DNA of 64,000 bases from Calliopsis andreniformis (taxonomy: Eukaryota > Arthropoda > Insecta > Hymenoptera > Andrenidae), in the NCBI RefSeq assembly GCF_051401765.1, contig NW_027480464.1, forward strand, positions 2,356,001 through 2,420,000, read 5' to 3'. Made by a program: the position numbers and the translations under genes. Position 1 is the first letter of the stretch, and every line of letters starts with the position of its first letter. Shown here one piece after another: positions 25,301 through 39,829 of the stretch. Below the pieces are notes generated by a model that was not told the origin of the DNA, made no database searches, and worked only from the letters and a program-made list of their open reading frames with translations.

Positions 25301-27165
25301 CAATCTTCAATCCTCAATCCTCAATCGTCAATCCTCAATCCTCAATTTTCAGTCCTCAACACTCAATCTTCAATCCTCAATCCTCAATCCTCAATCCTCA
25401 ATCCTCATTCTTCAATCCTCAATACCCAATCCTCAATCTTCAATCCTCAATCCTCAATCCTCAATCCTAATTCCTCAATCCTCATTCTTCAATCCTCAAT
25501 ACCCAATCCTCAATTTCAATCCTCAATCCTCAATCCTCATTTCTCAATCCTCAATCCTCAACCCTCAGCCCTCATCCTCCATCCTCAGTACTCAATCCTC
25601 TATCCTCAATCTTCAATCCTCAATACTCAATCTTCAATCCTCATTCCTCAATCCTCAATCCTCAATCCTCAATCCTCAATCTTCAATCCTCAAACATCTA
25701 TCCTCAATTCTCAATCCTCAATCCTCAGTCCTCAGTCGTCGAACATCAATCCCCGACCCTTAGCACTCATCCTCAATCCTCATCCCTCAATCCTCAATCC
25801 TCAAACCTAAATCCTCTACCGTCAGTCCTCGTCCTCAATCCTCAATCCTCAATCCTCAAACCTCAATCCTCAATCCTCAATATTCAATCATCAATACTCA
25901 ATCTTCAATCCGCAATCCTCAATCCTCAATCCTCAACCCTCAATCCTCATTCCTCAAACCTCAATCCTCAACCCTCAGTCCTCATACTCAATTCTCAATT
26001 CTCAATCCTCAATTCTCAATCCTCAATCTTCAGTCCTCAGTAATCAATCTCCAATTCTAGATCCTCAACCCCAATCTTCAATCCTTAGTCCTCCATCTTC
26101 AATCCCCAATCCCCAGTACTCAATCTTCAATCCTCAATGCTCAATCCTCAATCCTCAATCCTCAGTCCTCAGACCTCAATCTTCAATCCTCAAACCTCAA
26201 TCCTCAACCGTCAGTCCTCATTCTCCAACCTCAATCCTCAATCCTCAATCATCAATCTTCAATCCCCAATACTCAATCTTCAATCCTCAATCCTCAATAC
26301 TCAATCCTCAATCCTCAAGCCTCAGGCATCAATACTCAATCTTCAATACTCAATCCTCAATCCTCAATCCTCTATCCTCAATCCTCAACCATCAATCCTC
26401 ATTCCTCAAACCTCAATCCTCAACCCTCAGTCCTCATCCTCAATTCTCAATTCTCAATCCTCAATCCTCAATCCTCAATCTTCAATCCTCAATAATCAAT
26501 CTCCGATCCTAGGTCCTCAATCCCCAACCTTCAATCGTTAATCCTCAATCTTCAATCCTCAATCCCCAGTCATCAATTTTCAATCCTCAATGCTCAATCC
26601 TCAATCCTCAATCCTCAGTCCTCAATCCCCAATCCTTAATCCTCAAACCTCAATCCTCAACCGTCAGTCCTCGTCCTCAATCCTCAAACCTCAATCATCA
26701 ATCCTCAATATTCAATCATCAATACTCAATCTTCAATCCTCAACCCTCAATCCTCACTCCTCAATCCTCAATCCTCAAACCTCAATCCTCAATCCTCAAT
26801 ATTCAATCATCAATACTCAATCTTCAATCCGCAATCCTCAATCCTCAATCCTCAACCCTCAATCCTCATTCCTCAAACCTCAATCCTCAACCCTCAGTCC
26901 TCATACTCAATTCTCAATTCTCAATCCTCAATTCTCAATCCTCAATCTTCAGTCCTCAATAATCAATCTCCAATTCTAGGTCCTCAATCCCCAATCTTCA
27001 ATCCTTAATACTCAATCTTCAATCCCCAATCCCCAGTACTCAATCTTCAATCCTCAATGCTCAATCCTCAATCCTCAATCCTCAGTCCTCAGACCTCAAT
27101 CTTCAATCCTCAAACCTCAATCCTCAACCGTCAGTCCTCATTCTCCAACCTCAATCCTCAATCCT
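22305..27165. repeat. Higher-order satellite block C2, with the empty insertion site
   Basis: This is the paralog of C1. It keeps about 654 bp (about 25,220-25,875) absent from C1, and it holds the uninterrupted target of the foldback element: the TAA at 26,041-26,043 is followed by the same TCAATCTCCAATTCTAG as at 19,044. CG-bearing boxes lie at 22,620, 24,056, 24,279 and 25,736. The segment near 26,100-26,580 is itself repeated at 920-bp offset (27,020-27,500). A close relative of that segment appears at 37,244-37,700. Confidence 0.88.
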
Positions 27166-30100
27166 CAATCCTCAATCTTCAATCCCCAATACTCAATCTT
27201 CAATCCTCAATCCTCAATACTCAATCCTCAATCCTCAAGCCTCAGGCATCAATACTCAATCTTCAATACTCAATCCTCAATCCTCAATCCTCTATCCTCA
27301 ATCCTCAACCATCAATCCTCATTCCTCAAACCTCAATCCTCAACCCTCAGTCCTCATCCTCAATTCTCAATTCTCAATCCTCAATCCTCAATCCTCAAAC
27401 TTCAATCCTCAATAATCAATCTCCGATCCTAGGTCCTCAATCCCCAACCTTCAATCGTTAATCCTCAATCTTCAATCCTCAATCCCCAGTCATCAATAAT
27501 CAATCCTCAATACTCAATCTTCAATCATCAATCCTCAATCCTCAATTCTCAGTCGTCAATCCTCAGTCATCAATCCTCAATCTTCTATACTCAATCGTCA
27601 ATCCTTAGTCCTCAATCCTCAATCCTCGATCCTCGTTCCTCAAACCTCAATCCTCAACCCTCAGTCTTCATCCTCAATCCTCAAACCTTAATCCTCAACC
27701 CTCAATATTCAATCATCAATACTCAATCTTCAATCCTCAATCCTCAAACCTCAATCCTCAATCCTCATTCTTCAATACTAAACACCCAATCCTCAATCCT
27801 CAATCCTCAATCCTCAATCCTCAATCCTCAATCTTCAACCCTGAATCCTCAATCCGCAATACTCAATCCTCAATCTTCAATCCTCAATACTCAATCTTCA
27901 ATCCTCAATCCTCAATCCTCAATCCTCAATATTCAATCATCAATACTCAATCTTCAATCCTCAATCCTCAATCCTCAATTCTCAATCCTCAATCCTCAAT
28001 CCTCAATCCTTAATCCTCAATACTCAATCCTCAATCCTCAATCCTCAATCCTCAATCCTCAATCCTCAATCCGCAATATTCAATCCTCAATACTCAATCT
28101 TCAATCAGCAATCCTCAATCCTCAATTCTCAGTCGTCAATCCTCAGTCATCAATCCTCAATCTTCAATACTCAATCGTCAATCCTTAGACCTCAATCCTC
28201 AATCCTCAAACCTCGTTCCTCAAACCTCAATCCTCAACCCTCAGTCTTCATCCTCAATCCTCAAACCTCAATCCTCAACCCTCAATATTCAATCATCAAT
28301 ACTCAATCTTCAATCCTCAATCCTCAAACCTCAATCCTCAATCCTCATTCTTCAATCCTAAATACCCAATCCTCAATCTTCAATCCGCAATCCTCAATCC
28401 TCAATCCTCAATCCTCAATCCTCCATCTTCAACCCTGAATCCACAATCCTCAATACTCAAACCTCAATCTTCAATCCTCAATACTCAATCTTCAATCCTC
28501 AATCCTCAATCCTCAATCCTCAATCCTCAATCTTCAATCCTCAACACTCAATCTTCAATCCTCAATCCTCAATCCTCAATCCTCAATCCTCATTCATCAA
28601 CCCTCAATACCCAATCCTCAATCTTCAATCCTCAATCCTCAATCCTCAATCCTAATTCCTCAATCCTCATTCTTCAATCCTCAATACACAATCCTCAATT
28701 TCAATCCTCAATCCTCAATCCTCATTTCTCAATCCTCAATCCTCAACCCTCAGCCCTCATCCTCCATCCTCAATCCTCAATCCACAATCCTCGTTCTTCA
28801 ATCCTCAATTCTCAATCTTCAATCCTCGATCCTCAATCATCAATCCTCAAGCCTCAGTCCTCAGGCATCAATACTCAACCTTCAATGCTCAATCCTCAAT
28901 CCTCAATCCTCAATCCTCATTCCCCAACCCTCAGTCCTCATTCCTCAAACCTCAATCCTCAACCCTCAGTCCTCATACTCAATTCTCAATTCTCAATCCT
29001 CAATCCTCAATCCTCAATCTTCAATCCTCAATAGTCAATCTCCAATCCTCAATCCTCAATCCTCGATCCTCAATCCTCAGGCATCAATACTCAATCTTCA
29101 ATACTCAATCCTCAATCCTCAATCCTCAATCCTCAATCCTCAAACCTCAATACTCAATCCTCAATATTCAATCATCAATACTCAATCTTCGATCCTCAAT
29201 CCTCAATCCTCAATCCTCAATCCTCAATCCTCAATCCTCAATCCTCAGTCCTCAATGCTCAATCCTCAATCCTCAATCCACAATCCTCAGCCTTCAATAC
29301 TCAATAATCAATTTCCAATCCTAGATCCTCTATCCTCAATCCTCAATCGTCAATCCTCAATCCTCATTCTTCAATCCTCAATATTCAATCATCAATACTC
29401 AATCTTCAATCCTCAATCCTCAATCCTCAATCCTCAATCCTCAATCCTCAATCCTCAATATTCAATCATCAATACGCAATCTTCAACCCTCAATCTTCAA
29501 TCCTCAATAGTCAATCTTCAATCCTCAATCCTCAATCCTCAATCCTCAATCCTCAATCCTCAATCCTCAGGTATCAATACTCAATCTACAATATTCAATC
29601 CTCAATCCTTAATCCTCAATCCACAATCCTCAACCTTCAATACTCAATACTCAATCTTCAATCCTCAATCCTCAATCCTCAATCCTCAATCCTCAATCCT
29701 CAATCCACAATATTCAATCCTCAATATTCAACCTTCAATCATCAATCCTCAATCCTCAATTCTCAGTCGTCAATCCTCAGTCATCATTCCTCAATCTTCA
29801 ATACTCAATCGTCAATCCTTAGTCCTCAATCATCAATCCTCAATCCTCGTTCCTCAAACCTCAATCCTCAACCCTCAGACTTCATCCTCAATCCTCAAAC
29901 CTCATTCCTCAATCCTCAATATTCAATCATCAATACTCAATCTTCAATCCTCAATCCTAAAACCTCAATCCTCAATCCTCATTCTTCAATCCTAAATACC
30001 CAATCCTCAATCTTCAATCCTCAATCCTCAATACTCAATTCTCAATCCTCAATCCTTAATCCTCAGACCTCAAACGTCAAAATTCAACCCTCAGTCCTCG

Positions 30101-30659
30101 TCCTCAATCCACAACCCTCAATCTTCAGTCCTCAATATTCAATCATCAATATTCAATCTTCAATCCTCAATCCTCAATCCTCAATCCTCAACCCTCAATC
30201 CTCAATCTTCAACCCTGAATCCTCAATCCTCAATACTCAATCCTCAATCTTCAATCCTCAATACTCAATCTTCAATCTTCAATCCTCAATCCTCAATCCT
30301 CAATCCTCAATCCTCAATCCTCAATATTCAATCATCAATACTCAATCTTCAATCCTCAATCCTCAATCCTCATTTCTCAATCCTCAATCCTCAATCCTCA
30401 ATCCTCAATCCTCAATCCTCAATCCACAATCCTCAACCATCTATACTCAATAATCAATCTCCAATCCTAGATCCTCAATCCTCAATCCTCAATCCTCAAT
30501 CCTCAATCCTCAATCCTCAATATTCAATCATCAATACTCAATCTTCAAACCTCAATCTTCAATCCTCAATCCTCAACACTCAGTCTTCAATCCTCAATCC
30601 TCAATCCTCAGTCCTCAATCCTCATTCTTCAATCCTCAATACCCAATCCTCAATCTTCA
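27166..30659. repeat. Heptamer satellite linking blocks C2 and D1
   Basis: This is continuous satellite. About 27,500-28,080 matches about 32,660-33,240 (offset about 5,161; the shared AACACCCAAT is at 27,781 and 32,942). About 28,430-30,550 matches 47,050-49,140 at 18.6-kb offset and is listed separately. No unique island is seen. Confidence 0.88.
28430..30550. repeat. Higher-order block F1 (about 2.1 kb)
   Basis: This is collinear with about 47,050-49,140. The CAGCCTTCAATACTC marker lies 18,618 bp from its partner (CCTTCAATAC at 29,291 and 47,909), and CTATACTCAA lies 18,590 bp from its partner (30,441 and 49,031). The small shift reflects heptamer gains and losses. Ends are approximate. 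The copies share the AATACGCAATC and GGTATCAATAC variants, which are rare elsewhere. Confidence 0.75.
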
Positions 30660-33600
30660 ATCCTTAATCCTCAATCCACAATCCTCAACCTTCAATACTC
30701 AATACTCAATCTTCAATCCTCAATCCTCAATCCTCAATCCTCAATACTCAATCCTCAATCCTCAATATTCAATCCTCAATACTCAATCTTCAATCATCAA
30801 TCCTCAATCCTCAATTCTCAGTCGTCAATCCTCAGTCATCAATCCTCAATCTTCAATACTCAATCGTCAATCATTAGTCCTCAATCGTCAATCCTCAATC
30901 CTCGTTCCTCAAACCTCAATCCTCAACCCTCAATCTTCATCCTCCATACTCAAACCTCAATCCTCAACCCTCAATATTCAATCATCAATACTCAATCTTC
31001 AATCCTCAATCCTCAGACCTCAATCCTCAATCCTCATTCTTCAATCCTAAATACCCAATCCTCAATCTTCAATCCGCAATCCTCAATCCTCAATCCTCAA
31101 TCCTCAATCCTCAATCTTCAACCCTGAATCCACAATCCTCAATACTCAATCCTCAATCTTCAATCCTCAATACTCAATCTTCAACCCTCAATCCTCAATC
31201 CTCAATCCTCAATCCTCAATCTTCAATCCTCAACACTCAATCTTCAATCCTCAATCCTCAATCCTCAATCCTCAATCCTCATTCTTCAACCCTCAATACC
31301 CAATCCTCAATCTTCAATCCTCAATCCTCAATCCTCAATCCTAATTCCTCAATCCTCATTCTTCAATCCTCAATACCCAATTCTCAATTTCAATCCTCAA
31401 TCCTCAATCCTCATTTCTCAATCCTCAATCCTCAACCCTCAGCCCTCATCGTCCATCCTCAATCCTCAATCCACAATCCTCGATCTTCAATCCTCAATTC
31501 TCAATCTTCAATCCTCGATCCTCAATCATCAATCCTCAATCCCCAATCCTCAGGCATCAATACTCAACCTTCAATGCTCAATCCTCAATCTTGAATCCTC
31601 AATCCTCATTCCCCAACCCTCAGTCCTCATTCCTCAAACCTCAATCCTCAACCCTCAGTCCTCATACTCAATTCTCAATTCTCAATCCTCAATCCTCAAT
31701 CCTCAATCTTCAATCCTCAATAGTCAATCTCCAATCCTCAATCCTCAATCCTCGATCCTCAATCCTCAGGCATCAATACTCAATCTTCAATACTCAATCC
31801 TCAATCCTCAATCCTCAATCCTCAATCCTCAAACCTCAAACCTCAATCCTCAATATTCAATCATCAATACTCAATCTTCGATCCTCAATCCTCAATCCTC
31901 AATCCTCAATCCTCAATCCTCAATCCTCAATCCTCAATCCTCAATCCTCAATCCTCAATCCACAATCCTCAGCCTTCAATACTCAATAATCAATTTCCAA
32001 TCCTCAATCCTCAATCCTCAATCCTCAATCTTCAATCCCCAATACTCAATCTTCAATCCTCAATCCTCAATACTCAATCCTCAATCCTCAAGCCTCAGGC
32101 ATCAATACTCAATCTTCAATACTCAATCCTCAATCCTCAATCCTCTATCCTCAATCCTCAACCATCAATCCTCATTCCTCAAACCTCAATCCTCAACCCT
32201 CAGTCCTCATCCTCAATTCTCAATTCTCAATCCTCAATCCTCAGTCCTCAATATTCAATCATCAATATTCAATCTTCAATCCTCAATCCTCAATCCTCAA
32301 TCCTCGATCCCCAATCCTCAATTTTCAATCCTGAATCCTCAATCCTCAATACTCAATCCTCAATCTTCAATCCTCAATACCCAATCTTCAATCCTCAATC
32401 CTCAATCCTCAATCCTCAATCCTCAATCCTCAATCCTCAATCCTCAATCCTCAATCCTCAGGCATCAGTACTCAATCTACAATATTCAATCCACAATCCT
32501 CAATCCTCAATCCTCAGGCATCAAAACTCAATCTACAATATTCAATCCACAATCCTTAATCCTCAATCCACAATCCTCAACCTTCAATACTAAATACTCA
32601 ATCTTCAATCCTCAATCCTCAATCCTCAATCCTCAATCCTCAATCCTCAATCCTCAATATTCAATCCTCAATACTCAATCTTCAATCATCAATCCTCAAT
32701 CCTCAATTCTCAGTCGTCAAGCCTCAGTCATCAATCCTCAATCTTCAATACTCAATCGTCAATCCTTAGTCCTCAATCCTCAATCCTCGATCCTCGTTCC
32801 TCAAACCTCAATCCTCAACCGTCAGTCTTCATCCTCAATCCTCAAACCTCAATCCTCAACCCTCAATATTCAATCATCAATACTCAATCTTCAATCCTCA
32901 ATCCTCAAACCTCAATCCTCAATCCTCATTCTTCAATACTAAACACCCAATCCTCAATCCTCAATCCTCAATCCTCAATCCTCAATCCTCAATCTTCAAC
33001 CCTGAATCCTCAATCCTCAATACTCAATCCTCAATCTTCAATCCACAATACTCAATCTTCAATCCTCAATCCTCAATCCTCAATCCTCAATATTCAATCA
33101 TCAATACTCAATCTTCAATGCTCAATCCTCAATCCTCAATTCTCAATCCTCAATCCTCAATCCTCAATCCTTAATCCTCAATCCTCAATCCTCAATCCTC
33201 AATCCTCAATCCTCAATCCTCAATCCTCAATCAGCAATATTCAATCCTCAATACTCAATCTTCAATCATCAATCCTCAATCCTCAATTCTCAGTCGTCAA
33301 TCCTGAGTCATCAATCCTCAATCTTCAATACTCAATCGTCAATCCTTAGTCCTCAATCCTCAATCCTGAATCATCGTTCCTCAAACCTCAATCCTCAACC
33401 CTCAGTCTTCATCCTCAATCCTCAAACCTCAATCCTCAATCCTCAATATTCAATCATCAATACTCTATCTTCAATCCACAATACTCAAACCTCAATCCTC
33501 AATCCACATTCTTCAATCCTAAATACCCAATCCTTAATCTTCAATCCTCAGTCCTCAATCCTCAATTCTCAATCCTCAATCCTAAATCCTCAGACCTCAA

Positions 33601-35520
33601 ACATCAATATTCAACCCTCAGACCTCGTCCTCAATCCACAACCCTCAATCCTCAGTCCTCAATATTCAATCATAAATATTCAATCTTCAATCCTCAATCC
33701 TCAATCCTCAAACCTCAATCCTCAATCCTCAGTCTTCAACCCTGAATCCTCAATACTCAATCCTCAATCTTCAATCCTCAATACTCAATCTTCAATCCTC
33801 AATCCTCAATCGTCAATCCTCAATCCTCAATTTTCAATCCTCAACACTCAATCTTCAATCCTCAATCCTCAATCCTCAATCCTCAATCCTCATTCTTCAA
33901 TCCTCAATACCCAATCCTCAATCTTCAGTCCTCAATCCTCAATCCTCAATCCTAATTCCTCAATCCTCATTCTTCAATCCTCAATACCCAATCCTCAATT
34001 TCTATCCTCAATCCTCAATCCTCATTTCTCAATCCTCAACCCTCAACCCTCAGCCCTCATCCTCCATCCTCAGTACTCAATCCTCTATCCTCAATCTTCA
34101 ATCCTCAATACTCAATCTTCAATCCTCATACCTCAATCCTCAATCCTCAATCCTCAATCTTCAATCCTCAAACATCAATCCTCAATTCTCAATCCTCAAT
34201 CCTCAGTCCTCGGTCGTCGAACCTCAATCCCCGACCCTTAGAACTCATCCTCAATCCTCGTTCCTCAATCCTCAATCCTCAAACCTAAATCCTCTACCGT
34301 CACTCCTCGTCCTCAATCCTCAAACCTCAATCCTCAATCCTCAATATTCAATCATCAATACTCAATCCTGAATCTTCAATCCTCAATACCCAATCTTCAA
34401 TCCTCAATCCTCAATCCTCAATCCTCAATCCTCGATCTTCAATCCTCAACACTAATCTTCAATCCTCAATCCCCAATCCTCAATCCTCAATCCTCATTCT
34501 TCAATCCTCAATACCCAATCCTCAATCTTCAATCCTCAATCCTCAATCCTCAATCCTAATTCCTCAATCCTCATTCTTCAATCCTCAATACCCAATCCTC
34601 AATTTCAATCCTCAATCCTCAATCCTCATTTCTCAATCCTCAATCTTCAACCCTCAGCCCTCATCCTCCATCCTCAGTACTCAATCCTCATTCCTCAATC
34701 CTCAATCCTCAATCCTCAATCTTCAATCGCCAATACTCAATCTGCAATCCCCAATACTCAAACCTCAACCCTCAATCCTCATTACTCAATCCTCAATACC
34801 CAATCCTCAATCCTCAATCCTCAATCCTCAATCCTCAATATTCAATCATCAATACTCAATCTTGAATCCTCAATCTTCAATCCTCAATACTCAACCTTCA
34901 ATCCTCAATCCTCAATCCTCAATCCTCAATCCTCAATCCTCAGGCACCAATACTCAATCTACAATATTCAATCCACAATCCTCAATCCTCAATCCTCAGG
35001 CATCAATACTCAATCTACAATATTCAATCCACAATCCTTAATCCTCAATCCACAATCCTCAACCTTCAATACTCAATACTCAATCTTCAATCCTCAATCC
35101 TCAATCCTCAATCCTCAATCCTCAATCCTCAATCCTCAATATTCAATCCTCAATACTCAATCTTCAATCATCAATCCTCAATCCTCAATTATCAGTTGTC
35201 AATCCTCAGTCATCAATCCTCAATCTTCAATACTCAATCGTCAATCCTTAGTCCTCAATCCTCAATCCTCGATCCTCGTTCCTCAAACCTCAATCCTCAA
35301 CCCTCAGTCTTCATCCTCAATCCTCAAACCTCAATCCTCAACCCTCAATATTCAATCATCAATACTCAATCTTCAATCCTCAATCCTCAAACCTCAATCC
35401 TCAATCCTCATTCTTCAATACTAAACACCCAATCCTCAATCCTCAATCCTCAATCCTCAATCCTCAATCCTCAATCTTCAACCCTGAATCCTCAATCCTC
35501 AATACTCAATCCTCAATCTT
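30660..35520. repeat. Higher-order block D1 (about 4.9 kb)
   Basis: This is collinear with 39,830-44,660. The offset drifts from 9,177 (CATTAG at 30,872 and 40,049) through 9,184 (31,591 and 40,775) and 9,205 (32,461 and 41,666) to 9,134 (CG box at 34,214 and 43,348). The last change is about 70 bp missing from D2 near 42,420 plus a single-base loss near 42,311. The copies diverge near 35,520. D1 contains the TCGGTCGTCGAACC form of the CG-bearing box, with GG where the others have AG. Confidence 0.82.
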
Positions 35521-38500
35521 CAATCCTCAACACTAATCTTCAATCCTCAATCCCCAATCCTCAATCCTCAATCCTCATTCTTCAATCCTCAATACCCAAT
35601 CCTCAATCTTCAATCCTCAATCCTCAATCCTCAATCCTAATTCCTCAATCCTCATTCTTCAATCCTCAATACCCAATCCTCAATTTCAATCCTCAATCCT
35701 CAATCCTCATTTCTCAATCCTCAATCTTCAACCCTCAGCCCTCATCCTCCATCCTCAGTACTCAATCCTCATTCCTCAATCCTCAATCCTCAATCCTCAA
35801 TCTTCAATCGCCAATACTCAATCTGCAATCCCCAATACTCAAACCTCAACCCTCAATCCTCATTACTCAATCCTCAATCCTCAATCCTCAATCCTCAATC
35901 CTCAATATTCAATCCTCAATACTCAATCTTCAATCATCAATCCTCAATCCTCAATTATCAGTTGTCAATCCTCAGTCATCAATCCTCAATCTTCAATACT
36001 CAATCGTCAATCCTTAGTCCTCAATCCTCAATCCTCGATCCTCGTTCCTCAAACCTCAATCCTCAACCCTCAGTCTTCATCCTCAATCCTCAAACCTCAA
36101 TCCTCAACCCTCAATATTCAATCATCAATACTCAATCCTCAATCCTCAATCCTCAATCCTCAATCCTCAATCCTCAATCCTCAATATTCAATCCTCAATA
36201 CTCAATCTTCAATCATCAATCCTCAATCCTCAATTATCAGTTGTCAATCCTCAGTCATCAATCCTCAATCTTCAATACTCAATCGTCAATCCTTAGTTCT
36301 CAATCCTCAATCCTCAATCATCGTTCCTCAAACCTCAATCCTCAACCCTCAGTCTTCATCCTCAATCCTCAAACCTCAATCCTCAATCCTCAATATTCAA
36401 TCATCAATACTCAATCTTCAATCCCCAATCCTCAAACCTCAATCCTCAATCCACATTCTTCAATCCTAAATACCCAATCCTTAATCTTCAATCCTCAATC
36501 CTCAATCCTCAATTCTCAATCCTCAATCCTTAATCCTCAGACCTCAAACATCAATATTCAACCCTCAGTCCTCGTCCTCAATCCACAACCCTCAATCCTC
36601 AGTCCTCAATATTCAATCATAAATATTCAATCTTCATTCCTCAATCCTCAACCCTCAATCCTCAATCCTCAATCCTCAGTCTTCAACCCTGAATCCTCAA
36701 TACTCAATCCTCAATCTTCAATCCTCAATACTCAATCTTCAATCCTCAATCCTCAATCGTCAATCCTCAATCCTCAATTTTCAATCCTCAACACTCAATC
36801 TTCAATCCTCAATCCTCAATTCTCAATCCTCAATCCTCGTTCTTCAATCCTCAATACCCAATCCTCAATCTTCAGCCCTCAATCCTCAATCCTCAATCCT
36901 AATTCCTCAATCCTCATTCTTCAATCCTCAATACCCAATCCTCAATTTCTATCCTCAATCCTCAATCCTCATTTCTCAATCCTCAACCCTCAACCCTCAG
37001 CCCTCAACGTCCATCCTCAGTACTCAATCCTCTATCCTCAATCTTCAATCCTCAATACTCAATCTTCAATCCTCATTCCTCAATCCTCAATCCCCAATCC
37101 TCAATCTTCAATCCTCAAACATCAATCCTCAATCCTCAAACCTCAATCCTCAATCCTCAATATTCAATCATCAATACTCAATCTTCAATCCTTAATCCTC
37201 AATCTTCAATCCCCAATCCCCAGTACTCAATCTTCAATCCTCAATGCTCAATCCTCAATCCTCAATCCTCAGTCCTCAGACCTCAATCTTCAATCCTCAA
37301 ACCTCAATCCTCAACCGTCAGTCCTCATTCTCCAACCTCAATCCTCAATCCTCAATCCTCAATCTTCAATCCCCAATACTCAATCTTCAATCCTCAATCC
37401 TCAATACTCAATCCTCAATCCTCAAGCCTCAGGCATCAATACTCAATCTTCAATACTCAATCCTCAATTCTCAATCCTCAATCCTCAATCCTCAACCATC
37501 AATCCTCATTCCTCAAACCTCAATCCTCAACCCTCAGTCCTCATCCTCAATTCTCAATTCTCAATCCTCAATCCTCAATCCTCAATCTTCAATCCTCAAT
37601 AATCAATCTCCGATCCTAGGTCCTCAATCCCCAACCTTCAATCGTTAATCCTCAATCTTCAATCCTCAATCCCCAGTCATCAATCTTCAATCCTCAATGC
37701 TCAATCCTCAATCCTCAATCCTCAGTCCTCAATCCCCAATCCTTAATCCTCAAACCTCAATCCTCAACCGCCAGTCCTCGTCCTCAATCCTCAAACCTCA
37801 ATCTTCAATCCTCAATATACAATCATCAATACCCAATCTTCAATCCTCAATCCTCAAACCTCAATCCTCAATCCTCATTCTTCAATCCTAAATACCCAAT
37901 CCTCAATTTCCAATCCTCAATCCTCAATCCTCAATTCTCAATCCTCAATCCTTAATCCTCAGACCTCAAACATCAATATTCAACCCTCAGTCCTCGTCCT
38001 CAATCCACAACCCTCAATCCTCAGTCCTCAATATTCAATCATCAATATTCAATCTTCAATCCTCAATCCTCAATCCTCAATCCTCAATCCTCAATCCTCA
38101 ATTTTCAACCCTGAATCCTCAATCCTCAATACTCAATCCTCTATCTTCAATCCTCAATACTCAATCTTCAATCCTTAATCCTCAATCTGCAATCCCGAAT
38201 CCCCAGTACTCAATCTTCAATCCTCAATGCTATATCCTCAATCCTCAATCCTCAGTCCTCAGTCCTCAATCTTCAATCCTCAAACCTCAATCCTCAACCG
38301 TCAGTCCTCATTCTCCATCCTCAATCCTCAATCCTCAATCCTCAATCTTCAATCCCCAATACTAAATCTTCAATCCTCAATCCTCAATCCTCAATCCTCA
38401 ATCCTCAATCCTCAGGTATCAATACTCAATCTTCAATACTCAATCCTCAATCCTCAATCCTCAATCCTCAATCCTCAATCCTCAATCATCAATCCTCATT

Positions 38501-39829
38501 CCTCAAACCTCAATCCTCAACCCACAGTCCTCATCCTCAATTCTCAATTCTCAATCCTCAATCGTCAATCCTCAATCTTCAATCCTCAATAATCAATCTC
38601 CGATCCTAGATCCTCAATCCCCAATCTTCAATCGTTAATCCTCAATATTCAATCCTCAATCACCAGTCATCAATCTTCAATCCTCAATGCTCAATCCTCA
38701 ATCCTCAATCCTCAATCCTCAGTCCTCAATCCCCAATCCTCAATCCTCTAACCTCAATCCTCAACCGTCAGTCCTCGTCCTCAATCCTCAAACCTCAATC
38801 CTCAATCCTCAATATTCAATCGACAACACTCAATCATCAATCCTCAATCCTCAAACCTCAATCCTCAATCCTCATTCTTCAATCCTAAATACCCAATCCT
38901 CAATCTTCAATCCTCAATCCTCAATCCTCAATTCTCAATCCTCAATCCTTAATACTCAGATCTCAAACATCAATATTCAACCCTCAGCCCTCGTCCTCAA
39001 TCCACAACCCTCAATCCTCAGTCCTCAATATTCAATCATCAATATTCAATCTTCAATCCTCAATCCTCAATCCTCAATCCTCGATCCTCAATCCTCAATT
39101 TTCAATCCTGAATCCTCAATCCTCAATACTCAATCCTCAATCTTCAATCCTCAATACCCAATCTTCAATCCTCAATCCTCAATCCTCAATCCTCAATCCT
39201 CAATCTTCAATCCTCAACACTAATCTTCAATCCTCAATCCCCAATCCTCAATCCTCAATCCTCATTCTTCAATCCTCAATACCCAATCCTCAATCTTCAA
39301 TCCTCAATCCTCAATCCTCAATCCTAATTCCTCAATCCTCATTCTTCAATCCTCAATACCCAATCCTCAATTTCAATCCTCAATCCTCAATCCTCATTTC
39401 TCAATCCTCAATCTTCAACCCTCAGCCTTCATCCTCCATCCTCAGTACTCAATCCTCTATCCTCAATCTTCAATCCTCAATACTCAATCTTCGATCCTCA
39501 TTCCTCAATCCTCAATCCTCAATCCTCAATCTTCAATCGCCAATACTCAATCTGCAATCCCCAATACTCAAACCTCAATCCTCAATCCTCATTACTCAAT
39601 CCTCAATACCCAATCCTCAATCCTCAATCCTCAATATTCAATCATCAATACTCAATCTTGAATACTCAATCTTCAATCCTCAATACTCAACTTTCAATCC
39701 TCAATCCTCAATCCTCAATCCTCAATCCTCAATCCTCAGGCATCAATACTCAATCTACTATATTCAATCCACAATACTCAATCCTCAATCCTCAGGCATC
39801 AAAACTCAATCTACAATATTCAATCCACA
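35521..39829. repeat. Heptamer satellite between blocks D1 and D2
   Basis: This is continuous satellite. The ATCAGTTGTC marker occurs at 35,191, 35,957 and 36,236, showing small tandem rearrangements at 766 and 279 bp. About 37,200-37,700 is a further copy of the segment also seen at 19,137, 26,137 and 27,057. About 38,990-39,600 resembles 34,300-34,800. The longest open stretch of the window (35,962-37,602, 546 codons with a TTG start) lies here and is judged spurious. Confidence 0.88.

Noticed and set aside
35962..37602. 546-codon open reading frame (TTG start) with ILNPQSS-type repeats
   Set aside because: All three + frames of the heptamer are stop-free, so long frames are expected by chance. 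The start is TTG within the repeat, no signal peptide or non-repeat domain is present, and it overlaps another frame (35,196-36,017) reading the same peptide. The same argument removes every other + strand frame, including 58-930, 29,255-29,995 and 60,525-61,439.
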